From Lentzea aerocolonigenes (GTDB taxonomy: Bacteria > Actinomycetota > Actinomycetes > Mycobacteriales > Pseudonocardiaceae), in NCBI RefSeq assembly GCF_000974445.1, contig NZ_BBOJ01000023.1, forward strand, positions 1 through 64,000: DNA of 64,000 nucleotides, written 5' to 3'. Of the stretch, positions 1 to 7,816 are shown piece after piece (the stretch's first letter is position 1; each line of letters starts with the position of its first letter). The notes below the pieces were generated by a model, which was given only the letters and a program-made list of their open reading frames with translations, made no database searches and had not been told where the DNA came from. The position numbers were made by a program, and so were the translations under genes.

Positions 1-131
1 ACGAGATTGAACAGATCATCGAACCGGCGACCAGGTTCCTCGGCCGCCCAACGGTGCAACTTGGCCTGGATCTCCAGTACCCGGCGCTCCGCCCTCAACA
101 GGGTCAGCTCGTCCGGTTCACGGGTATTCAC
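1..131 (-). CDS. Group II intron reverse transcriptase/maturase, N-terminal fragment
   Basis: Only the first 43 codons are inside the window. They start at a GTG preceded by GGGAGGG. The visible protein contains RRVLEIQAKLHRWA and RRFDDLFNLV, the signature N-terminus of the reverse transcriptases (ltrA family) encoded by group II introns. The catalytic reverse transcriptase, maturase and endonuclease domains would lie to the left of base 1. The protein normally helps the intron RNA fold and copies it into new DNA sites. Its position inside the ribozyme sequence is the standard domain IV arrangement. Confidence 0.85.
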   Translation of the reverse strand, partial: MNTREPDELTLLRAERRVLEIQAKLHRWAAEEPGRRFDDLFNL

Positions 132-446
132 CCGCGCCCTCCCGGCATTCCAGCATCCTCCGATTGCAGAATCACTGGTCCCCTTCGCCATGTGCACGCC
201 TCTCGCGTGCTCGGACTACTACGGAACCTCCGCCCCATCCGGTGACCCTCAGCCGGCAACGAGCCTGCCCCAGCCTCCAGGCTGGATACCTGAAGCCGGG
301 GCGGCCACGGATGGTTCCCACGTTCACTCGATGTTCGATCAGCCCGGCAGGCACCCAGCTCTACCCCGGCAGCATCGCCACGCCTACGCCGCAGACCTTC
401 AGCGAGGCCTCCACGCCGACCATGAGAAACGGCCATGGAGTCGGCT

Positions 447-466
447 GTTTCACGAAACAACAGCCG
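447..466 (-). other. EBS1 hairpin of the group II intron, pairing with the exon at 740-745
   Basis: The minus strand reads GGCTGTT, loop GTTTCG or TTTCGTG, then AACAGCC, a 7-bp stem with the loop at 451-457. The loop hexamer TTCGTG is the exact complement of the last six exon bases CACGAA (740-745), as required for an EBS1-IBS1 contact. A second hexamer, GACGTG at 596-601, could pair with the next six exon bases TACGTC (746-751) with one wobble and is a candidate EBS2. The pairings fix the 5' splice junction at 739/740. Confidence 0.75.
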
Positions 467-739
467 CGCACTGCACCCCGGCCCATATCCGCCAGATTGG
501 AGCCGGTTCCACTCTTACGGGGCGTCAACCACTGGTTCGCTCACGCTGCACCCTCGGGCCTCGCTAGCCGGACCCGCACCATCTGGCAGTGCTGGCACGT
601 CCCGGCGTTGTCAGAGCTGCTTCCCGCCCTCCCCGGCGTTCCCCAGGTCAGACTGCTCCCAGCTTCACCCAGCCGCTGCGACGACCAGACGGCAAGGGCC
701 TCTCACCCTCACTCGAACATCAAGCGCCTCGTGGCGCAC

Positions 740-1261
740 TTCGTGGACGTAGAACAGACATTCCGGGCGAGCCGGACGGTTCATGATCGCCTGACGGTCG
801 ATCCGGAGCTGAACGTACTTCTCGATGTCCTCAGGGGCGGCATGCCCTCCCTCGGTGAACAGGGCCCGCGCGTACTCCGGAGTCTGGATGAGGCCAGGCA
901 TCGTCAAACCGTCGAAGCTGGTGATCTTCTTGGCTGTCGCTTCGGCCATGGCCACGGTGCGCAGGTTGTCGGACACCTGCACCACGTACGGGTCGAAGGC
1001 GTAGCGGTATCGCTCGCGGAACTGTTCGAAGTAGACGCTGTCGCGCCCGCACGTCATCAGGTAGTGCACGAGGTCGATCTCGCTCGCGCGCGCCTTGCCG
1101 TTCTCGATGTTGGAGACCTTGCTCGGGTCCCAGCCGAGTTGTTCCGCGAAGGCGAAGCCCGTCAGCCCGGTGAACTTCTCGCGGAGCCGGCGCAGTTCGT
1201 CGCCCAGGTCGCGGCTGTAGGCGGTGGAGGTGATCGCAGTCATTCGTCCGACGGTAGGCAT
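740..1261 (-). CDS. XRE-family HTH regulator with DUF5753, 5' exon, split by the group II intron
   Basis: This exon encodes 174 residues. Residues about 15-70 form a Cro/C1-type helix-turn-helix (LREKFTGLTGFAFAEQLGWD, then SKVSNIENGKARAS). A DUF5753 domain follows, with GLIQTPEYARALF and then CLFYVHE, where the reading frame meets the intron. Family members are usually near 280 residues, so roughly the last 100 should lie beyond the intron to the left. The start at 1261 has a GGAGGAGG ribosome site. In actinobacteria such regulators often pair with a small DUF397 protein, which is not visible here. If the intron splices the gene may still work; otherwise it is broken. Frame read-through past 739 is not real coding sequence. 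Confidence 0.85.
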
Positions 1262-1466
1262 TGGCCCTCCTCCACGAACCAGCTCATTGGGGTGAAAACG
1301 AGTGCCCGCAAGGCAGGCCGGACGGTGGCGGGCGAGCGAAGGGCAACGGGTAGGAGGTGCGCGCGGGACGGTGGGTGCACGGCGGCCAGACGCGTACCGG
1401 GTAGGGGGCGGATGCCGGACAGTGAGCCGACGCCTGGCAGCGACTCAGTGCGTGGGTGCGCAGCGC

Positions 1467-1585
1467 GGCGCGGGTTGAGGGGCGGGCGCAGGTTGGGAGC
1501 CGGGCGCGCGTTGGAGGCCGGGCGCGGGTTCGGGCGCGCGTTGGGGGCCGGGCGCGCGTTGGGGGCCGGGCGCGCGTTGGGGGCT
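1467..1585. repeat. GC-rich 18-bp tandem repeat array
   Basis: The 339-bp space between the XRE gene and the DUF222 gene holds about five full copies and some partial copies of an 18-bp unit, plus strand GGGCGCGCGTTGGGGGCC. The clearest copies start at 1484, 1502, 1532, 1550 and 1568; the last three are almost identical. A 12-bp partial copy interrupts at 1520. In one minus-strand frame the unit reads as the hexapeptide PAPNAR repeated, in another as RARPPT. I see no separate gene in this space. Confidence 0.8.
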
Positions 1586-1600
1586 GGGCTCGGGGTGGGG

Positions 1601-2821
1601 TCAGGCGGGGACTGGCCACCTGGTGTGGGGTGTGGGGTTGGTTCTTGGGGTTCGGGTTGGGTCCAGCCAGGTGGGCGGGGTGAAGGTCGGGGTGCCATGG
1701 TGGAGTTTCACCTCCCACTCGCTTTGGTGGATCAGGGTGTGGTGGTGGCGGCACAGGAGAGTCGCGTTGTCGATCGACGTCGGGCCGCCGTTGGCCCAAT
1801 GTCTGATGTGGTGGGCGTCGCAGTGCTTGGGTGGGCGGTCGCAGCCCGGGAAGGTGCAGCCACCGTCTCTGGCGACCAGCAGGCGGCGGATCGCGGTGGG
1901 GAAGGTTCGGGTTTTGCGGCCTATGTCCATCTGCTCTGAGCGGCCGCTCAGGACCACCGGGATGACTCCGGCGTTGCAGGCCAGGCGGCGGACCAGCTTG
2001 GCGGGGACTGACTCGTGGGTGTCCAGCGTGGCCACGCCTGTCGCGGAGGCCAGGTCGGCGTAGGGCATCGTCAGCGTCAGGGTCACCGGCTCGCCGCCGT
2101 GTTCTGGGAGGCGGTCGGCGCGCAGCATCAGGTCGATCAGGTCGGCGAAGGCGTCGCCGTCGCGTTTGGGGCGGGTGCGCGGGTCGGGGCCTTCGGCCGG
2201 GGTGGTCGGGCGGGGTTTGGCCAGGGGGTCGATCATCGCCTCGAACTTCGCGCCGGTGATCTTGTCGAGGCTGGCGCGCACCTCCAGCTGGTCGCCCTTC
2301 CACTGCAGGCGCAGCCGGTTGACCGGGAGCTCCGGTTCGGCCTCGCCCGGCTCCGGGTCGTTCTGGAACAGCCGGTAGGCCAGGTCCCTCGCGAACGACT
2401 TCACCGCGCGGGGCTCGTGCTCGCGGGCGTACTCGACCAGGGGGCGCTCCGCTTCGGGCGGCAGGCTCTTCATCGCCTTGGCGACCGCCGAGACGTGCTC
2501 GCCGGACAAGGCTCCCTCTGCCACCGCGGCGGCGGTGACGGGCAGTTCGGGCTCCAGCACCGAGCCGGTCGGCGTGACCTCACGGGTCAGCAGCCCGGCT
2601 CGCGCGAGCCACTGCTGCGCGGTCGTCAGGTCCCAGCGCACGGCGTGGCGCAGCACGTCGGCCACATTCCGGTAGCCCAACTCGCTCGCGGCGCCGCGCC
2701 GTTCCAATTCGGCGATCTTCTGCATCATCGCGTTTTCGAGAACACGAATTTCCACCACGTCACCGACGACTGCACTCAGCAGTTCGTCGGTGCCCAGGAG
2801 GCGGAAGTCCGGTTCGCTCAT
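1601..2821 (-). CDS. DUF222 / 13E12-type HNH endonuclease domain protein
   Basis: The 406-residue protein has the DUF222 region over about residues 20-280 and a C-terminal HNH nuclease domain at about 315-365. The metal and zinc ligands are recognisable in CTFPGCDRPPKHCDAHHIRH and LLCRHHHTLIH. Proteins of this type are multicopy in actinobacterial genomes, including the 13E12 repeat family of mycobacteria, and their biological role is not settled. The tail after the HNH domain is Pro/Thr-rich and stops just before the 18-bp repeat array. A one-base frame change would extend it into PAPNAR repeats. The neighbourhood (intron, repeats, split regulator) looks like accessory DNA. Confidence 0.85.
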   Translation of the reverse strand: MSEPDFRLLGTDELLSAVVGDVVEIRVLENAMMQKIAELERRGAASELGYRNVADVLRHAVRWDLTTAQQWLARAGLLTREVTPTGSVLEPELPVTAAAVAEGALSGEHVSAVAKAMKSLPPEAERPLVEYAREHEPRAVKSFARDLAYRLFQNDPEPGEAEPELPVNRLRLQWKGDQLEVRASLDKITGAKFEAMIDPLAKPRPTTPAEGPDPRTRPKRDGDAFADLIDLMLRADRLPEHGGEPVTLTLTMPYADLASATGVATLDTHESVPAKLVRRLACNAGVIPVVLSGRSEQMDIGRKTRTFPTAIRRLLVARDGGCTFPGCDRPPKHCDAHHIRHWANGGPTSIDNATLLCRHHHTLIHQSEWEVKLHHGTPTFTPPTWLDPTRTPRTNPTPHTRWPVPA

Positions 2822-3060
2822 GCGTTCGACATTACCGCAAGATCACGACTAAAACACACGTCAGGCGTCACACGATCGGGCGAACAAACGCGACAGGTGG
2901 CCATAGGGTCCGTTAGTACGCATCTCTCTAGACGTAACGCACAAACTAGCAACCGCGCACGGCACTAAAGCGCGAAGCACGCAAAGAAACCACACCCCGC
3001 AACCACCCAAGAAAAGGGACCACAGAAATCCGGGCCGGCACACGCCCGACGAAGGAGGGC

Positions 3061-3387
3061 ATGTGCCAGGCCGGCGAAGCCGTCCAAGCACAACTTGAGA
3101 CACTCACGCGCGTGAGGACACTCCTGTGGTGCGGCGCCATGAACGCCGTCTGGCTCGGCACCATGGCGTATCTCGCCCTCGACGATCCCACCAACTTCGA
3201 CCTCAGAGCCCTCGCCGGCGCCGCCGCGGCCTGGCTGCTCGCCACCGCGGCGAGCTGGCTGCTGTTCCGGGGCGCCAAGGACGCGAAGTGGTGGCAGCTG
3301 GCCGTCTGGACGTTCCTGGTGTCGATCGTGGCGTTGGTCTTCGTCACGATCAGTGCCGGATTCGTGGCGCCGCCCCCGCCCAGCTGA
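3061..3387 (+). CDS. Small membrane protein, unknown function
   Basis: This 108-residue protein starts at an ATG with a good GGAGG site (3053-3058). It has about three hydrophobic segments: LLWCGAMNAVWLGTMAYLAL, AGAAAAWLLATAASWLLF and LAVWTFLVSIVALVFVTISA. It ends in a short Pro-rich tail. No family was recognised. It is followed 39 bp later by another small membrane protein on the same strand, so the two may be co-transcribed. Confidence 0.6.
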   Translation: MCQAGEAVQAQLETLTRVRTLLWCGAMNAVWLGTMAYLALDDPTNFDLRALAGAAAAWLLATAASWLLFRGAKDAKWWQLAVWTFLVSIVALVFVTISAGFVAPPPPS

Positions 3388-3426
3388 CATGATCTCGCGA
3401 AGCAACAAGGTCTGGGGGGACCAGAG

Positions 3427-3780
3427 ATGCAGCCAACGCCTTTTGCGCCACCACCGTCGCCGCCCGCCAAGAAGGGCACGCCGCTCCTGCACTGCGCCGC
3501 TGGAGCTTCGATCTGGTACGTCGCCTGGATCGTGACGGTCGTCGTCGCCAACGTGAGAACCCAGTCGGAATGGGACAACCTGGTGCCCGCGCTCGTCATC
3601 GGCGGGGTGTTCTGGGTGATCACCACGGTCGTCACGTGGCTGATCCTGATGCGGGCGAAGCTCGCGCCGTGGGTGCTGATCCCGCTGACGATCCCGGTCT
3701 ACCTCGTGGTGTGGATGGTGATCTACGGGATCATCGGCGCGATCAAGAACATCTACCTGATGCTCTTGTACAACAGCTGA
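3427..3780 (+). CDS. Small membrane protein with Pro-rich N-terminus, unknown function
   Basis: The 117-residue product opens with a Pro-rich cytoplasmic-looking segment (MQPTPFAPPPSPPAKKG). Three hydrophobic helices follow: IWYVAWIVTVVVANV, LVIGGVFWVITTVVTWLIL and VLIPLTIPVYLVVWMVIYGI. A purine-rich GGGGGACCAGAG precedes the ATG. It converges on apt, whose stop lies 4 bp away, and probably forms a pair with the upstream small membrane gene. No function can be assigned. Confidence 0.65.
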   Translation: MQPTPFAPPPSPPAKKGTPLLHCAAGASIWYVAWIVTVVVANVRTQSEWDNLVPALVIGGVFWVITTVVTWLILMRAKLAPWVLIPLTIPVYLVVWMVIYGIIGAIKNIYLMLLYNS

Positions 3781-3784
3781 CGCG

Positions 3785-4303
3785 TCAGACCGCCAGCAGG
3801 GCGCTGACCTCGCGGCCCGCCAGACGGCTGCGTCCACCCAGGGCCGCGATCTCCAGCACCACCGACACACCCGTCACGATGCCGCCGGCTCGCTCCACGA
3901 GCGTGCAGGCGGCTTCGGCGGTGCCACCGGTGGCGAGCACGTCGTCCACCACGACGACGCGCTGGCCCGGCTGGATGGCGTCGGCGGGCAGCTCCAGCGA
4001 CGCCGTGCCGTACTCCAGGTCGTACGCGACCGAGTCGGCGACGACCGGGAGTTTGCCCGGCTTACGCAGCGGCACCACGCCGTAGCGCCAGCCGTAGCCC
4101 AGGGCAGCACCCAGGAGGAAGCCGCGCGACTCGATGGCGGCGATCACCTGGGTGCTGTCGTCGATCTTGTCCTGCAGGGCGTCGACCACGGCGCGCAGGG
4201 CGTCGGGGTCGGCGAGAACCGGCGTGAAGTCCCGGAAGACGACCCCTGGCTTGGGGAAGTCCGGGACTTCACGCATCAGTCCCAGAGCACGATCCAATTT
4301 CAA
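3785..4303 (-). CDS. apt: Adenine phosphoribosyltransferase
   Basis: The 172-residue enzyme salvages adenine by joining it to PRPP to give AMP in the cytosol. The PRPP-binding loop is intact (VVVVDDVLATGGTAEAA, about residues 117-133). FPKPGVVFRDFTP near residue 17 and the ESRGFLLGAALGY stretch are typical of Apt. Its start overlaps the secF stop by 4 bp, so it is the last gene of the ruvCAB-yajC-secDF block. In mycobacteria a rel (ppGpp synthetase) gene normally follows apt; here the block ends instead with convergent small membrane genes. Confidence 0.95.
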   Translation of the reverse strand: MKLDRALGLMREVPDFPKPGVVFRDFTPVLADPDALRAVVDALQDKIDDSTQVIAAIESRGFLLGAALGYGWRYGVVPLRKPGKLPVVADSVAYDLEYGTASLELPADAIQPGQRVVVVDDVLATGGTAEAACTLVERAGGIVTGVSVVLEIAALGGRSRLAGREVSALLAV

Positions 4304-5454
4304 CGCTGGCGCTTTCCGGTCGGGCGGCGGCGCACGTCACCGGCCTTGGCGGTGCGGTGAGGCACCGACGCGGCGGCGGCGAGCGCCTCTTCCTTGCGCA
4401 GGTCGGCGGCGAGGGCGTCCTCGTCGACCGACTCGATGCCCTCGGCCACCTGCGGGCCGGAGGCCTTGGCGCGGCGGGCGGCCACGCGCTTGGCCTGCGC
4501 GATGTACTTCGGGTCGCGCATCTTCAGGTCCACCAGGACGGGCGTGGCGATGAAGATGGACGACAGGGCGCCGACGAACATGCCGACGAGCTGGACGAGC
4601 GCCAGGTCCTGGAGCGTGCCGACGCCCAGGATGCCGACGCCGACGACCAGCAGGCCGATGACCGGCAGCAGCGCGATCAGCGAGGTGTTGATCGAGCGCA
4701 TCAGGGTCTGGTTGAGCGCCAGGTTGGCGGCCTCGCCGTACGTGCGGCGGGTCAGGCCCAGCAGGCCTCGGGTGTTCTCCTTGACCTTGTCGAACACGAC
4801 GACCGTGTCGTACAGGGAGAAACCGAGGATGGTGAGCAGACCGATGACCGTCGCCGGCGTCACCTCGAACCCGATGAGCGAGTACACGCCCGCGGTGATG
4901 ATGACGTCGTGGAAGACGGCGACGAGCGCGCCTACGGCCATGCGCCATTCGAAGTAGAACGCCAGGAACAACGTGACCGCGATGAAGAACCAGAACAGGG
5001 CCCACAGTGCCTTGCCGCTGATCTCACCGCCCCACGACGCGGAGACGGCGCTGTCGGAGATCGCCGTCTGACCGCCCTGCGGCGACGTGTCCTGCGCGAG
5101 GGCCGTCTTGAGCGTCGCGACCTCGGCGACGTTCAGCGCGGGCGACTTGATCTGGATGGTCGCGCTGCCACCGGAACCGACGGCCTGCACGGCGTTCGGC
5201 TTCTTGCCGGGCAGTGCCTTCGCGTACGAGTCCTCGACGGCCTTCGTCGAGATCACCTGGCCGGACTGCGAGACCGACGGCAGCGAGATCTTGGTGCCGC
5301 CCTCGAAGTCGATGCCGAGGTTGAACTGCTTGAAGACCATCGAGCCGATGCAGACCAGCAGGATGATGCCCGAGATGATGTACCAGCGGGTGCGCTTGCC
5401 GACGATGTCGAAAGCGCCGTTGCCCACGTAAAGGCGCGTGAACACGTTGCCCAT
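4300..5454 (-). CDS. secF: Protein translocase subunit SecF
   Basis: SecF (384 residues) works with SecD to use the proton-motive force to pull proteins through SecYEG. The N-terminal membrane helix follows IVGKRTRWYIISGIILLVCI. The periplasmic domain contains LGIDFEGGTKISLP. The C-terminal half has five further helices, with the conserved LLTILGFSLYDTVVVFDKVKEN region near residue 215. The C-terminus is a charged tail ending RRRPTGKRQR. One base separates it from secD, so the two are translationally linked. Confidence 0.95.
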   Translation of the reverse strand: MGNVFTRLYVGNGAFDIVGKRTRWYIISGIILLVCIGSMVFKQFNLGIDFEGGTKISLPSVSQSGQVISTKAVEDSYAKALPGKKPNAVQAVGSGGSATIQIKSPALNVAEVATLKTALAQDTSPQGGQTAISDSAVSASWGGEISGKALWALFWFFIAVTLFLAFYFEWRMAVGALVAVFHDVIITAGVYSLIGFEVTPATVIGLLTILGFSLYDTVVVFDKVKENTRGLLGLTRRTYGEAANLALNQTLMRSINTSLIALLPVIGLLVVGVGILGVGTLQDLALVQLVGMFVGALSSIFIATPVLVDLKMRDPKYIAQAKRVAARRAKASGPQVAEGIESVDEDALAADLRKEEALAAAASVPHRTAKAGDVRRRPTGKRQR

Positions 5455-5455
5455 G

Positions 5456-7249
5456 TCAGGCCTCCTTCACGGCGGCGGTCTTGCCGGTCACGGCGGCGCG
5501 GTGGGCCGCACCCTCGCGCGCGGCGCCGCCCAGGCCGGACAGGTTCGGGTTGGACAGGAACTTGGACTTCGACGCCATCGCGACCAGCGGGTGCGTCACG
5601 AGGAACACGACCACGAGGTCGAGGACCGTCGACATGCCCAGGGTGAACGCGAAGCCCTTCACCTGGCCGACCGCGATCACGTACAGCACGGCGGCGGCGA
5701 TGAAGCTGACCGCGTCGGCGGAAAGGATCGTGCGGCGCGAACGGACCCATGCGCGCGGCACGGCCGAACGGAACGTGCGGCCCTCACGCACTTCGTCTTT
5801 CAGTCGTTCGAAGAAGACGATGAACGAGTCCGCGGTGATACCGATGGCGACGATGAAACCGGCGATGCCCGCGAGGTCGAGCGTGAACCCGATCCAGCGG
5901 CCCAGCAGCACCAGCACCGCGTAGATGATCACGGCCGACAGGCCGAGCGACAGGATCGTCAGCAGGCCCAGCAGGCGGTAGTAGAACATGCAGTAGACGA
6001 AGACCAGCGCGAGGCCGATGCCACCGGCGATCAGACCGGCCTTGAGCGACTGCAGGCCGAGCGTCGGGGAGATCGTCTGGGCCTCGGACGAGTCGAAGGA
6101 CAGCGGCAGCGCGCCGTACTTCAGCGTGTTCGCGAGGTTCGTGGCTTCCTTCAGCGTGAACTTGCCGCTGATCTCGGTGGAACCGCCCGTGATGGCCGAC
6201 TGGATGGTCGGCGCGGACATGACCTCACCGTCGAGCACGACCGCGACGGCCTGCTGGACGTTGGCGGAGGTGAACTTGGCCCACTTGGAGCCGCCGTCGC
6301 TCTTGAAGCTCAGGTTGACGACGTAGCCGGTGCCGTTCGGGTTGTTGTTCGCGGCGGCGTTGTCGATGTCCTCACCCGTGAGACGGGTGTAGTTCGTGTA
6401 GTCGTCAGCCTTGGTCTGCGTGTCTTCCTTGGGCTGCACGGCCGGTGCCAGCGTGTACTTGAACTCGCCCTTCTCGTCACAGGTGACGAGCGGCTTGTCC
6501 AGGTCGTCGTTGCCGCGCAGCGGGTCGGCCTTCGAGCAGTCGAGCAGGAGAGCGGCCTGCTGGAGGATCTGCGGGTCCGTGGCCTGGCGCAGGGCCTTGG
6601 CCTCCTGGATCTCCTTCGCGACCTTCGGGTCGACGTTGGAGGGGGCGGACGGGGTGGAAGTCGGAGCGCTGGAGGACGACGGCGCGGTGCTGCTCGACGG
6701 CGGCGTGCTGGACGGCTGCGCGGCCAGGTTCGGCGCGGGGCGGCCCTGCGGAGCGTTGCTCGACGAGGGGGTGCCCGCGCTCTGGCTCTGCGGCGTGGAC
6801 GGCGGCGTGCTCGCACCGCTGGACGGCGCGGTGCTCGACGAAGTCTGCGGCTGGACGGGCGTGCCCGCCGGGACCGGCTGGCCGATGACCTTGCGGAACG
6901 CGAGGCGAGCGGTCTGGCCGAGGCCCTTCGCGCCTTCGCTGTCCGCGCCGGGCACGGTGATCGTCAGGTTGTTGCCGTCTCGCACGACCTCGGCACCGGA
7001 CACACCGAGACCGTTGACGCGGACCTCGATGAGGTCACGCGCGCGGTTCAGCGAGTCCTCGCTGGGCTGCTTCCCGTCTTCCTGACGCGCGGTCAGCGTG
7101 ACGATGGTGCCGCCCTGGAGGTCGATACCGAGCTTGGGTTTGGCCGAACCGTTCCCGGTGAAGAACACCAGGGCGTAAAGAGCGACCACGATGAGGACAA
7201 AACTCGCCAAGTACTTCGCGGGGCGAATTTGCCCGGCCGGAGGTGCCAC
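5456..7249 (-). CDS. secD: Protein translocase subunit SecD
   Basis: SecD (597 residues) is the larger partner of SecF. It has the N-terminal anchor, the conserved LGIDLQGGTIVTL motif near residue 40, and the C-terminal six-helix part with the GIGLALVFVYCMFYYRLLGL and IGITADSFIVFFERLKDE regions. Between residues about 125 and 205 the periplasmic domain carries a long Ser/Thr/Pro-rich low-complexity insertion. Such linkers are known in actinobacterial SecD. The C-terminal tail is Ala/Lys-rich. A perfect hairpin lies between this gene and yajC. Confidence 0.95.
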   Translation of the reverse strand: MAPPAGQIRPAKYLASFVLIVVALYALVFFTGNGSAKPKLGIDLQGGTIVTLTARQEDGKQPSEDSLNRARDLIEVRVNGLGVSGAEVVRDGNNLTITVPGADSEGAKGLGQTARLAFRKVIGQPVPAGTPVQPQTSSSTAPSSGASTPPSTPQSQSAGTPSSSNAPQGRPAPNLAAQPSSTPPSSSTAPSSSSAPTSTPSAPSNVDPKVAKEIQEAKALRQATDPQILQQAALLLDCSKADPLRGNDDLDKPLVTCDEKGEFKYTLAPAVQPKEDTQTKADDYTNYTRLTGEDIDNAAANNNPNGTGYVVNLSFKSDGGSKWAKFTSANVQQAVAVVLDGEVMSAPTIQSAITGGSTEISGKFTLKEATNLANTLKYGALPLSFDSSEAQTISPTLGLQSLKAGLIAGGIGLALVFVYCMFYYRLLGLLTILSLGLSAVIIYAVLVLLGRWIGFTLDLAGIAGFIVAIGITADSFIVFFERLKDEVREGRTFRSAVPRAWVRSRRTILSADAVSFIAAAVLYVIAVGQVKGFAFTLGMSTVLDLVVVFLVTHPLVAMASKSKFLSNPNLSGLGGAAREGAAHRAAVTGKTAAVKEA

Positions 7250-7321
7250 GATCCGTCCGTCTCCTAGTAGCGATGGTTTCCGAGCGCGCAGCGTAACGCG
7301 CGCCGCGTGAGCTGCGCGTCA

Positions 7322-7364
7322 CTACCTGGAGTTGGCGGATTTCACAGTTGCCAACTCCAGGTAG
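7322..7364 (-). terminator. 15-bp perfect hairpin between yajC and secD
   Basis: The arms CTACCTGGAGTTGGC (7322-7336) and GCCAACTCCAGGTAG (7350-7364) pair perfectly around a 13-nt loop. It lies 14 bp after the yajC stop and about 70 bp before the secD start, with no T-run. It could terminate yajC transcripts partially or protect an mRNA end, so that yajC and secDF are made in different amounts. Confidence 0.6.
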
Positions 7365-7378
7365 CCGAGCTTATGTGG

Positions 7379-7747
7379 TTACTTCTTGGCGTTGTGGTCC
7401 AGGGGCTCGGCGACCTGTGCGGTGGTCGCGGGCTCCTCGTCCTCCTCGACCTTGTCCTCGACGACGGCCTCGTCCGTGTCGACGACCTTCTCGCGGATCG
7501 CGGCGCGCAGCCAGCGCGTGACGACACCCTCGGAGATCTCGATGTCGATGGTGGTGTCGTGGCTCGCGTCGGCGACGGTGCCGTAGAGACCAGAAGTCGT
7601 CATGACCTTGTCCCCCGGCTCGAGCGAGCTCTGCAGCTGCTGCTGCTCGGCCATCGCCCGCTTCTGCTTGCGCGCGCTGAGGAACAGCGGCACGGCCAGC
7701 AGAACCAGAAGCAACGGGAACATCAAAGACGAAAGGTTGCCCATCAT
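7379..7747 (-). CDS. yajC: Preprotein translocase subunit YajC
   Basis: YajC (122 residues) is a single-span membrane protein of the SecDF-YajC complex. The N-terminal helix is SLMFPLLLVLLAVPLFL. The cytoplasmic domain has the typical QLQSSLEPGDKVMTTSGLYG motif near residue 40, then an acidic tail. Gene order with ruvB on one side and secD on the other matches mycobacteria and streptomycetes. Confidence 0.95.
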   Translation of the reverse strand: MMGNLSSLMFPLLLVLLAVPLFLSARKQKRAMAEQQQLQSSLEPGDKVMTTSGLYGTVADASHDTTIDIEISEGVVTRWLRAAIREKVVDTDEAVVEDKVEEDEEPATTAQVAEPLDHNAKK

Positions 7748-7816
7748 TCTCCGATCAAGTGGACATGCCTAGACGCACGTCCGATATGTCCAGGTGCTTT
7801 CACCGATTGTGCCAGG

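Larger units (their letters stand above)
1..739 (-). mobile_element. Group II intron, 5' portion, runs off the left edge
   Basis: Read on the minus strand, the element begins with GTGCGCC, the GUGYG-type 5' end of bacterial group II introns. It starts directly after a coding exon that ends in FYVHE. About 610 nt without a convincing gene follow before the intron-encoded protein opens at 131, which is the usual size of ribozyme domains I-IV. At 210-222 and 174-193 the minus strand carries GTAGTAGTCCGAG and ACATGGCGAAGGGGACCAGT, close to the corresponding stretch of the Lactococcus Ll.LtrB intron RNA as I recall it. A hairpin at 447-466 presents a loop complementary to the 5' exon end. Domains V and VI and the 3' splice site lie outside the window, so splicing competence cannot be judged. 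Confidence 0.9.

Noticed and set aside
665-739. Continuation of the XRE regulator frame past the exon end
   Set aside because: The sequence after FYVHE is the intron 5' end and no longer matches DUF5753.
1467-1585. CRISPR array
   Set aside because: The 18-bp units are adjacent with no unique spacers, and no cas genes are in the window.
164-1939. Long rightward open frame over the intron, regulator and repeats
   Set aside because: It runs opposite to a recognisable reverse transcriptase start, HTH protein and HNH protein, has no family-like segments, and reflects GC-rich codon bias.
2822-3060. LexA/SOS box before the DUF222 gene
   Set aside because: Only half-sites (CGTTCGA, GCGAAC) are present; no GAAC-N4-GTTC palindrome was found.
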